Assembly (NCBI GenBank): GCA_951230915.1
Contig: OX579634.1
Span: forward strand, 13,170,725 to 13,234,724
Direction: 5' to 3'
Length of the DNA: 64,000 bases
Source of the DNA: Antitrichia curtipendula
Taxonomy: Eukaryota; Streptophyta; Bryopsida; Hypnales; Leucodontaceae
Below the pieces are notes generated by a model. That model was not told the DNA's origin. It saw nothing but the letters and a program-made list of their open reading frames with translations, and did not search any database. Each line of letters opens with the position of its first letter. Position 1 is the first letter of the stretch. The position numbers were made by a program, and so were the translations under genes. Of this stretch, positions 38,228-48,558 are shown piece by piece.

Positions 38228-38471
38228 TCAGTGTGCCTTATGTTGTTGCTTCTTTCAAAATTATATAAATAAAAGTAATTTTCTAAATTATCTAATTCAT
38301 AAAAAATTTGAAAATCAATAGGGAATATATTTTCTTCCATGAGTCAGAATGCCACGAGACCTAGCCCATACACTCCTCCTTGTAGACACATTTTTTACGG
38401 TACCAAGAATGCAATTGAGGGGTACAAGGTCCAAGTGATATCAACATAATAGACAAAACAAAACAACTAAT

Positions 38472-39341
38472 TTAACCACTAAATAAAATCTCAAGGCCTT
38501 TTTCCCATCAAAAACCACTCAAAACTATTATTTCTATAGCAAAGAGCAATGTGTGGAAGAAATTTTACAAACTTTGATTGCGTAGATTGCAAGTTATTTG
38601 TGTTTAAAGTGAATAAAACAAGTTTTTTTGCACCTTGTACAAGTACATTTCAACTACATTTTTTGGCTTTGAACTTTCATAATTTATAATTTTTGTTCTA
38701 CCAATCTTGAGTTTCTAATTTTATATGATAAAAATTTGAGTTGAGAGTCTAGAATTTTTTTTAAAAACACACACTTAGTTTTCACTAATTAAAAATTTAT
38801 TAAGTAGATATAGGTTTAAGATTGAAGGAAAATCTAAATTGTTAATAGCCGTCAAAGATGGAATTGAAATATACTAATGTTAATAGTGAGATTGTTCTAA
38901 CAAGAGATCTTAACCTTGTTAAACTTTTTTTTCTAAATTGTGAAAATTGAGGTCAGAAATGAATCCTACAAGTTATTTTTTCAAGAAGATGTTTTGATTG
39001 CCTAAAAAACAAGATTGTCCATAACTTTCACATAACAAATCTGAATGGAATGAATCAAAGTTTTCCATGTACATAAAAGTATGATATATACAAAAAATTA
39101 ATTATTTCTTCACATTAAGCTTTTTTTTAAAGTTTTTTTTGCTTGTAAAATTTAAAAAGGACTTTATGTACCATAACTTTTGCTCCCGGACTCTGATTGA
39201 AGTAAAAACTATATTTTACAAAAGCTAATGTGTTTTTCTAACTTAAAAAAAATTAAAAAATATTGAAAAATATTGAGTCCATAGGAGCCTTTCCAGAATT
39301 CAGTTTGTCCCCTAAGGAAATAATGGGACTTTAGGGGTTAA
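38472..39341. repeat. TTAA-flanked repeat family, copy 4
   Basis: It begins TTAACCACTAAATAAAATCT and ends GGGACTTTAGGGGTTAA. The interior follows copies 2 and 3 (CATCAAAAACCACTCAAAAC, CAAGAAGATGTTTTGATTGC, GTCCATAACTTTCACATAAC). Non-coding. Confidence 0.65.
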
Positions 39342-40355
39342 TGGATGACTTCTCACAAGTGTATTGGAGCAAAAGTTATGGGAAAAACAAAATAAAAGTT
39401 GAACTTGGGATTTGTATCTCATAGATTATATTTTTATCTATATAGAAAGGATTGATTCATTTCCATTTGCATTAGTAATGAGAAAATTATGGAGCATGGT
39501 GGTATGAAGATCAAATCATCTAGACTTTAAGTTATTTTGTTTTGTTTTATTTTGTTTGTTTTATTTGATACATTGAGCTCTTTGGGACCATGTGTCCCTT
39601 AGTCGCATTCTTGGGACTGTTAGAAAGCCCTCAGTGATGAGGGGTGCATGGACTTTGTTTTGTGGTGTTCCAACTCATGACCCAAAAAATATTGAATTTG
39701 GAAGATTTATAAGTTAAAAAAATAGAAGATTACTTTTACTTTTATTTTGACTGTGTCAACTACACAAAGCATACTAATCTTCTTGAAAATATAATATATT
39801 GGTTTGTATTTTAACTCAATTTTTTTTTAAATTTAAATTAAATTTTTTTTTGTAGGTTGTAGTTTATTTCTACACCAATCTTATTGCTAGATTAGTATAT
39901 TTCAATAAGTATATTTCAGTTCTATCTTAAAACCATTCATGATTTTGTTTTTCCTTCTAAATCCTACATGCTTCTACTTAATAATGTTCAAAAGAATGAA
40001 AATCAAATTTTATTTTTGAAATTTGTTACATATATACATATATACACATACAAGAAAAATAGAGCATACAACATGAAAGACTACGAGGTTTTGTGTGCAT
40101 AGTTATAGATTATTTTTTTAAGGCTTTGTTATAGGATAAAAAGAAAGGCTTTCAAAATAAGGTGTAGGTGCCTACTCTTTTTAGAGTAAGAATTATTATA
40201 TATCCGTATATCAAAGGTCAAGATTGAATTTTATTTGTTACACACCATCACATATAATTCCCATTAGTTGCGAGTAAAATAAGTAGACACTACAAGAATC
40301 TTATTTCCTATAGCAAATGTTAGCATGCTTTTCAATTAAGATAGAGTCTCAAACT
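39342..40355. other. AT-rich intergenic, no gene seen
   Basis: No coding or RNA feature is supported. Confidence 0.5.
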
Positions 40356-40560
40356 TCCTCATAATAGCTTTGTCAATACAAAGCTTCCTCCGTTCTAGTG
40401 TAAAGCCTATTTTTTTTTTTTAAATTCCTCATAATAGCTTTGTCAATATAAAGCTTCCTCCCTTCCAATGTAAAGCCTATTTAAATTTTTTTTCCCCTCA
40501 TAATAGCTTTGTCAATACAAAACTTCCTCCCTTCCAGTGTAAAGCCTATTTTTAAATTTT
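40356..40560. repeat. ~70-bp tandem repeat, three copies
   Basis: Units start CCTCATAATAGCTTTGTCAA at about 40356, 40427 and 40496 and end in a T-rich tract after GTGTAAAGCCTATTT. Confidence 0.8.
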
Positions 40561-41080
40561 TTTCCATATATGTTTTGATAACAAGAGTGCCTCTCCCTTG
40601 GCCAAATTATGTTTGGTGAATTCTCACCAAAAATCAATGACTTCATTTTGACACTCACTACTTTAATTCCTAATTAACCTTTAAATATCTTAATATTTTT
40701 TCAAAATTTGGCACATATTTGCTTATATTTTTTTACAAGAATATCATTCACTAGAGTTTCATGAAATTGGTCATTAAGGAAGGTTTACAACATTCAAGTA
40801 TTACATTGGATGAATGAGAAGTTAGTTGGACTAAACAAGCTTTTGTTCATCGTTCAAAAAGAAGAACTCTCCTAATATGATAAATCATTGTAGTTATATG
40901 ATTTATTAATTAGTTGTGAATACAACAATGGAAATATGAGTCCTTTTGTATAGATGGTGGAGCTCCTCAACTCTAATGAAGAAAAACTAGATAAGCTTCA
41001 CATAAAAGTGATTGAAAATGTGAATCAAGTGAAAAGAATTGTTGGCTATCTAACCTGGCTTCATTGACAAGGAAGGGCGA

Positions 41081-41345
41081 ACAAGTCTTCACACTTATCA
41101 CTTGTCTAGTTGTCGTGTGTAGTCCTTTCCTTGAACCAAATAATGTATTGGGAGAACCAACTAACAAGTAAATGTGAACAAGTCTTTACCCTTGTCACTT
41201 GTCTCATGTAGTCCCCTTCTTTAACCCAGACAATGTATAAGAAGTACAAATTGACAAGTGAGTGCAAATGAGTCTTTACACTTGTCACTTGTCTCAAGTG
41301 GTCCCCTTCTTTGACCTAGACAATGTAATGGGAGACCAACAACTA
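41081..41345. repeat. ~90-97-bp tandem repeat, three copies
   Basis: Units contain CAAGTCTTTACACTTGTCAC, then a TAGTCCCCTTCTTTGACC-like stretch, then AGACAATGTA. The copies are diverged. Confidence 0.7.
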
Positions 41346-41663
41346 ATATATTGTAAGATGAACCAATTTATTTTTCTAAACTGTTGGGTCAAAATTCAAA
41401 CTTAAGTCAAATTCTGGTTTATATTTTAGAGAATTTTCTGTTAAAATGTAGATATAAAAGGAATGTTTAAAGAACATCAATAAAAAACCAATTCATAACA
41501 AAAATAAATTTCAAATATTGGTTGGTTGGTTATAAATTTATCCCCAACCATTGCATAGTAAATATCAATTGATTTTATTATTTACCACCAATGACCAAAT
41601 TTAAAAAATGGATTGCATATTTGAAATTTTCAAATTATATGCAAAAGTTTTAGAAATATACAT

Positions 41664-41981
41664 GGGCAATTTCGTTAAAATGGCAGTATTCCACTACTTT
41701 GGCAGTTTTTATAGTTCAGACCGTGTGATGTGAAATGCATAGTGATTCTAAATGTTTGAAATCTATAACAGCCCTAGATGTCTGAAATCTACATCCTTCC
41801 TAGATGTCAGTTTAACAATTCACATTGCGTGGTTTGAAATCTATAATTATCCTAGATTTACGAAATCTATTTAAACCCAATATTTTTGAAATCTATATCA
41901 GTCCTAGATGATACTTTCAGAGTTCAGACCGGGCGGACTGAAAATGGCAAATGGAATACCGCCATTTTAACGAAATTCCCC
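41664..41981. mobile_element. MITE, 318 bp, with ~30-bp TIRs and near-perfect 8-bp TSD
   Basis: The left end is GGGCAATTTCGTTAAAATGG and the right end is CCATTTTAACGAAATTCCCC. Flanks ATATACAT (41656-41663) and ATATACAA (41982-41989) match in 7 of 8 bases, compatible with a hAT-type duplication. Non-coding. Confidence 0.7.
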
Positions 41982-42780
41982 ATATACAAAGAACTATCCA
42001 CTAAAAATTGGGGACAAAATTTGCATTTATCTCCAATAATCTAAAATAGGCACTTTCCAAAGTGCACCATCTATCTACATCCATTGAAGATCTTAAGCTT
42101 GAAATCTTGGACATGTGTAGATAGGTGGCGCAATTAGGAGAGTATTTCCGTTCATTGTGGGCTTGCAAGCCCTCCGTTCATTGTTTAGAATATGAATGTC
42201 AGAGCGCTTAACCCTGGACCGCCCATGGCCGTTTTGGATTAAAAACATCCTAGCTTTTGAAGTGCTATAAATCTAAATATGACTAAGTAATAAAGATCTT
42301 AACCGTACAATCATGTAGTACACATGTTGTAGATGTCATGGATCAAATTTGAAGTCATTTGACCGTGTAGATTGCAAGATTATAATGTTTTAGTGTTGAA
42401 AAAGAATGCTGAAATTTTTCTAAAAGCACATTTAGAGGCCAAATTCGATTTCTAAACCTAATAAAATGAAAAAAACTTTAAGCTACAAAGTGATTCAAAA
42501 CCAGGATACAAACACATTGGTGAAAAAAATATCATTCAATTGACTCAATGTGTTTGCAAAATGGCTTGCAAATGTCAAAATTAGGCAAGAAAAGTTGCAA
42601 AAAACACATCTAGGGTTGAACCTCCTTCTACTAAAATGCTTCTCAGTCATTCATAAATTATTGGATTGATATGAAACTTTAGACACACAAACTAGACTAG
42701 TATGCGCAACTTTTACAATTTTTTATTTATTGAAAATGGACATTTTATGAAGAAGATACAAGCCGCCGAAGTTCACTATA

Positions 42781-42790
42781 GTCCATAATG
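42781..42790. repeat. left target-site duplication of the 15-kb transposon
   Basis: GTCCATAATG is repeated exactly at 57723-57732, directly outside both inverted termini. Ten bases is within the 8-11-bp range of Mutator-like elements. Confidence 0.85.
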
Positions 42791-42841
42791 CAACGACGCT
42801 AGCAGGCGAGCTTGAAGCAGTGAGCTTGTGAGCTGTGAGCG
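42791..42841. repeat. left terminal inverted repeat
   Basis: It reads CAACGAC then GCTAGCAGGCGAGCTTG, followed by GTGAGC motifs (CAGTGAGC, TTGTGAGC, TGTGAGCG). It pairs with 57664-57722 over its length with scattered mismatches and one 8-bp gap. Another CTCGTGAGCTTGGAGC follows at about 42848. Confidence 0.88.
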
Positions 42842-43004
42842 TGGATCTCGTGAGCTTGGAGCCCCCAAACTTAAAAAAATTGAAAATTCGGACTCCCAAA
42901 TTTTTTTTCCCGATTTTGTTGGGAAAAAAGAGGAAAAATGTCAATTTTTTTACCTATTACCGTGTACCCTATAACCGTGGATTGTGTGAAATTTTATTTT
43001 TGAT

Positions 43005-43325
43005 TGGGAGGCAATTCCATCACTCACCATATTTATTTTCCTAGAAGTTGTGAAAGCCAAGCTGCACTGATGAACAGAAATTCATCGACAAAATTTAATG
43101 GGGGCCCAATTCCATCACTCATCAATTTTTTTTTCCTACAGTTTGTAAAAGTTAGGCACCATCGGTGAGTAGAAATTCATCTACAAATTTCAATGGAGGG
43201 CAACTCCGTCACTCAACATATTTTTTTTTACTATAGATTGTGAAAGCCAATCACCACTAGTGAACAAAAATTCATTCACAAATGGTAATGGGGAGGCAAC
43301 TCCATCACTCACAATTTTTTGTGCC
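43005..43325. repeat. subterminal ~96-bp tandem repeat inside the transposon
   Basis: Units begin GGCAATTCCATCACTCACCA at about 43009, with variants at 43104, 43200 and 43297. Each contains AGAAATTCATC.ACAAA. They lie between the left terminus and the transposase 3' end, where Mutator-like elements often hold subterminal repeats. Confidence 0.7.
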
Positions 43326-43908
43326 CAAATACAAAGTTGCCTGAATACAAAATACACATGACGTAATTTGTCTTGAACAAAATGCTAGAGGACCGTTGGG
43401 AATATAATATGCCACACAATTACGGCCAAGGTCTATTCCCCAAACAGTCCTCCCGCAATGATTGTTCATTGAACGTAACTACGTATATAGTGACTCATTT
43501 CCAAATGCCAATCGTTATGGGACAACTGAAGACTTAAAAGTGACCTCTGAACATGTGTTGTGGGACACTTGAATAGGAACCTGGACATTGGTCTTGTCAC
43601 TCTTCCCCATTTTCAGCTTTCATCAGTATTGTACGCTCATGTATTAGCAAAGGCCGCCTTGTATTTGGGTGTGTAGTATTACAGTAAAATATAAGGTTGG
43701 AACTCATGCACATGCATTTTAATTATCCACATGTATTCTTACATATGAGACATGCTCCTCTATTTTCTGATACCAATAACTTCTTCTATGCCATGTACTT
43801 CATATCATTTCAATGTATGAAGGCCATTACAATACTTTGCACTACATAAAAAAAATAGCCATACTTACTCTGGCAATATGATAATCCTTGCCCGCACTAG
43901 GAGTACCT

Positions 43909-46900
43909 TCACTCATTGTAGCTATAACTAGGTGCATGAATGAATTTGTCTTCATGAAGGTCCATCTTGCAGAAATACCTATACAAGTAGTACAAGTGCT
44001 TACAATTTACGTATTGTTGGCGACCTCCAACAGCGGACACAACCATATTCACAAAGTCCGGACATGTGCATGTAGGAAACATACCAACAGTAATTCGGTA
44101 TATATGGTTGTTGGAGTCCACCCCACTCTCGAGTACCACTATTGCTCCAAGGCCTGGAAAAGGGAGAAGGGTCACTCTTAAAATTTGGCCTCTAACATTC
44201 CGAGCACTCTCCCACTTGTTCCGTTGCTCTGCAGTAGGGGCATTTGTAGCTCTTCTAATGGTCCGGTTGTTCCTCACTATTGGATATGCATCCGGATTTG
44301 GTGGAGATGCTTGGTCAAACAATACAGGCTCAAAAATATTAGACATGGAGAAGAGCTGACGTGGCGACAATGTAGGCCGTTCTTGGAGGCGGAAGCCTGC
44401 ATGCTGCAGCAACAATGTCTCTTCTCGATCCAAGTTGGTTCCAGCCAACACTTGCCAAACTTTCGGCACCTCACGCCAATCTATGACCCACTTACGCTTT
44501 GTACCTTGCACACATCGTTCAATATCATCCCAACAAAACCAAAAATCGGCCACCACCTCACGCTTACTCCCGTACTCTTCTTTTCTACCACGGTAGGTGG
44601 GAGCTGGAGTTCCCTTTCTTCCTTTTGCAATTTTTGCGGTACACTTGATCTTTGACATTCGCTGCTGAGCTTGGCATCTTGCATTTGATTTGTGACTTAT
44701 CCTTGCAATGTGCCACTTTGATGTGTCGCAGTCACTTTCAAATGTGATTGGCACATACTGGTGTGGAGTGACCTCGCTGTGTGATTGGTTGACTTCCAAT
44801 GGCTCCGTGAAAACCTTGGTTGACCTTGTTCGAACTCGAGGTTGAGAAAAGTTGACCTTGTCGGGGCGATGTGAATCTCCGGCATCACCAATAGGTATGT
44901 CCAACTTTCTCTTCGTGCTTCCAAATATTTCTTCTCCTTCCAAATGTGGTACTCGAGTTCCTACACCATGTGCTTCCGGCAATGTAATCAATGCCTCCGC
45001 AATTTTTTTTGGGCATCCGCTGCGTCTAGCAGCTCTCAACTTCAATTCTCCCTTGAATGGTCCTGAACCAGAAGTGTGACCTCTCAAATATGCACGGTAG
45101 TTTGTCATTTGCATCCAAGCACAAATACTATCATCACAAGTGGCGTCAAACAAATTGTTTGCACGTTTACCGGACATTTGAAGCCACTTGTTATGAACCG
45201 TTTCGGACAAATTACAAAAAGGTAAATCTGTCATCTCTTCCAAACTCAAGCCCTACAAATTCAACCGAAGCAATTAGAAACTATTCTAAGCATACATGAA
45301 ACATTTGTATGAGAAAAACGAATTCTAAAAATTCACACTGTACAACTACGATACCTTGTAAGGAATATTGAAAATGTGAATTCTTAATTTAGGACCTTTC
45401 AAATTCCTTGCAACTAATGAATACCCAAAATAGGAGTAGTACCAGACAACATATGAACATCCATCGGATCCGACGGATGTTTAAGTATTGCTTGGTACTA
45501 CTCCCATTTTTGATATTCATCAATAATTCAAAGAAATTTACTAGTCAAAATTTGTTGTTGTCATGTACAGAAACAATAAAAACAAAAAGCCATTGACAAT
45601 TTTTTCTGGTACAAAGTATAACTCTATTTTGCAACACTTTGTAATAAATAAAAAATGAAGCTAGAAACAAAAATTCTTAGTTGAGCTTACCATGGTCATG
45701 AAGCCTCCCCACTGTAAATATCGAAAATGCCAAAATGCGAGCCAGTGGTCTAGGTGATGAAGTGCTTCTTCGGTTGCAGCTCTAGACAAAAGCCACCATG
45801 AACAAATTGCAAGGTACCGACTCTCTGCTTCATCCACGGTCTTTGATTCTTTGTATTGCTTGCATAACATAATGTGTTGTTGTTGAAATGCATGCTTGAT
45901 GTGCTTCTGTGTGTGTTTTATAAGAGAAGTACTCCAGTGTAGCAAACACGTCCTTTCACGGTTCTCCATTACCTCATCGGGTCTGCCACTACCGTACACA
46001 ATACGAACTGCGTTCCAATTGGCCATGGCGCTATCTGCCATAAATCCCTTGAAGTTCGGATCAACCAATCCATGTCGTGCCATGACCAAATTCAAACTCT
46101 TCCAAAACTGTACTTGGACTTCGGTATCTTCAGATTGCATGTCACACATGGCAATGGTCATCACTTTTTTGTACTGTGCATCATACACGTGGCAAGCCAT
46201 TGTGGTCCAGTCCTTCACGCGCTTTACGTGGTCGAACATCATCCACGTGTTTTGCAGATCACCACCTGATTGCATACACCTTATCAAGTCCACTCCACTT
46301 CCAGGTCCTTCAGTGAGCATTTTGAAAATGTACACCTTCTCTTTGCCTTGGCCTGGGAAGACGCTATCATGTATAAATTCGAACTTTGATTCTTTCTTCA
46401 TGGTCATAATGTTGTCAATGACTCCTCCTCGGTTGTTTGAGCGAAAAGAAGAGATGACGTTTCGTATACTTGGACTGCTCAGAAACTGGAAGCGGTCCAT
46501 GACCTCTTTCATTTCTTCTCCCTTCAACATTTCCTTCTCTCCGACTCCGTGATGAAATAGGTGATTTTGTAGGAAATCTTTGCTAGCAGATAGCGCAATG
46601 GCAGAGTTGGTGGCTGTGGGGGTTCTAGACACCTGCTCTGCAATGAGATCACTAATTTTTTTTGCGGAGTCCCTATACAAGCCCATAGCTACTGGATGAA
46701 TATGATTACCGAGGTGAATAGCAGCCCTACTCATCTTTGCATCATCGCTGTAGCAGTAGTAAATTCTAGCGCCGCATGAGCTCACGCACGTAGGTATTGT
46801 TTTGCAAACCTTACAAACTAGCCTACAATCTTTAGGAGGACCCTCTCCTATTGCAAAAGGAAAAACTGTAGAACCGCTCCACTCTGTCTCATTCTTTCTG

Positions 46901-47958
46901 GAAGCCCTCTTCATATACTCACACTCAGTATTTTCACAAACAAGATGACTAGCGCAGTATGACTTACGGAACTTTAAGTTGTCGGAGTTGTGGATGTTTG
47001 TTGTCATCAACTTGCACCAAGGATGTCCGTCGTATCGCTTGTCCATTCCTTCCAAGTTCTTTGCACAAGATGAATAAGATTGTGGTCCACACGGAGGTAA
47101 TTCGAAGATGGTGTCCCCATTGTATGTAGGAGGCAAAAACTTCACTTCATGGTGTTCCACAGTGTCAAAGTCCATTGTAGACAACTCACTCCTAGAACGA
47201 TGAAGCTTAGAAAGGCTCCTCAAGCACTTCATTATACTCGGTTGGTGGAAAGGCCTTGGGTGCAATGGAGGACGGGACAACACAGAGCGCACATGACTAC
47301 TAGATGGGGTATTGGATTCAGAGTTCCCATTTCCCTTCTCCTCTAAAGCATTGTTAATTGTAAGGGGGTTCAGTTGAAGGGTTAAGGGTGGAGAGTCTTC
47401 TTCTGAATCGCTAGCCAACTCTATGATAGAATCCAAGTTCTCTATCTTCGGTATAACAAGAATTGGACTTCTAGGAAATACTGAGAGACGTTCACGACAC
47501 GGACCTTCTGTAGTTGCCTCTCTCATGAATGGGATATCCACTGTTGAATTCACTGATTGCCGACTTCCTATCTCAAGAGAGGAGGGTACCATTGATAGTG
47601 AGATACCATAAACTCTAAAATTCCCAGACGCTAGGTACCAACAGAAGCCCTCATCACACATGGACTTTAGTATAGGAACTGATTGTTGCAATTCACCTAA
47701 CTCAGACCTTCTTTCTTCCTCTACATAGATAGTCGATTCAACAAATTTGAATCTCACATGAAGCAAATGATTCAGTACTTTAGCTCGCCCTCCTTCATCA
47801 AGTGGAAACACTAAGGGTGCCTCCTGACCATCTACACGTATGCAGGTCATGCTTCTATCAATAGACAAGTAGATACTGAAATCCAAAAGAGTCACACTGT
47901 ATATGAAGGATTCACAGGTTACTTGGCTGTCTCCATGTTTTATAGTGATCCATGCCAT
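43909..47958 (-). CDS. MULE-like transposase with WRKY/GCM-like zinc region and SWIM finger, 1203 aa, 2 exons
   Basis: Exon 1 is 47958-45691 and exon 2 is 45252-43909; the 438-bp intron has GT/AG ends and phase 0. Residues ~335-423 form a Cys/His-rich region (LVCENTEC, CRLVCKVCKTIPTCV, IHLGNHIHPV) like the WRKY-GCM1/FLYWCH DNA-binding modules of MULEs. The catalytic core spans ~570-735: FDHVKRVKDW, CDMQSEDTEVQ, the Asp in GFMADSAMANWNAV, and the C..H pair in RTCLLHW, in Mutator order. The third acidic residue is probably in DEAESRY. The C-terminal SWIM finger is CTCPDF followed by NCKHLYYLY at about 1147-1184. The N-terminal ~330 residues match no fold I know. The frame is fully open, suggesting a functional copy. 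It would act in the nucleus on the element's termini. It is divergent from the cargo gene across ~600 bp. The KDZ/Zisupton group also has SWIM-bearing transposases, so superfamily placement needs a profile search. Confidence 0.85.
45418..45523. repeat. palindromic hairpin repeat 1 (transposase intron)
   Basis: Arms AATAGGAGTAGTACCAGACA and TGCTTGGTACTACTCCCATT surround the core CCATCGGATCCGACGG (GGATCC at 45466-45471). It is one of five related hairpins, all in introns of this transposon. Confidence 0.75.
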
Positions 47959-48558
47959 TCCCCATTATGGACAAAGGCGCCACAGGTAAATTTGATTATA
48001 ATTTTTACTTTCATCATTAATGACGATAGATGCCATCCTTTTGATGTTCTTCAAGTTCATAAGCGCCAGCATTTACTGAATATTTCGGGAAGGGACAACT
48101 GCTACAATACGGTCTCATCATCATTGTAGTGCATTTAGGTATGAAGTGAAGGAATCACTGCAGATAGATTTGATTTAAGATATGTCCTAAATTTCTTTTT
48201 GAGATATTTATCCTCTTCTGATTATATGACACACAATCCACGCTTGTACTATGGCATGTGCAGAATTTCACATTTACCAAAAAAGTACTGTCAAAATTGA
48301 TGTTGTTCTTCTTAACTGTCATAGATGTTGACGGCACCATCAAGCGCCGTGACGCGGCACGCTTTTGCAACAATAACAAGTATAAATGGCAGACCTATGC
48401 TATAGCACAACTTGTGTGAAGTTATGGAGGCCAACGTCCATTTTCAAAGAGTACTTATAGTCTTTTTGAGGAGGAGGGATTCATTTGTACATCATGTTTT
48501 TGGTGTGTTAGTGCTTGCTCTCTGAGGTAGTTGTTCTCATTATCCTTTCTCTTAGCAC
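47959..48558. promoter_or_regulatory. divergent promoter region of the transposon genes
   Basis: A 600-bp spacer separates the two divergent start codons. It must carry promoters for both genes or a shared one. No clear TATA box or operator was recognised. The 10-mer CATTATGGAC at 47963-47972 is the reverse complement of the target-site duplication word and is probably coincidental. Confidence 0.5.

Noticed and set aside
45896..46552. 218-codon plus-strand frame opposite the transposase
   Set aside because: Antisense shadow; the minus strand has the zinc-binding region and DDE-like core in an uninterrupted frame.
47963..47972. Third, inverted occurrence of the target-site word GTCCATAATG just before the transposase start
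   Set aside because: A single 10-mer match in 15 kb is not very unlikely, and only the two copies abutting the inverted termini fit a duplication.
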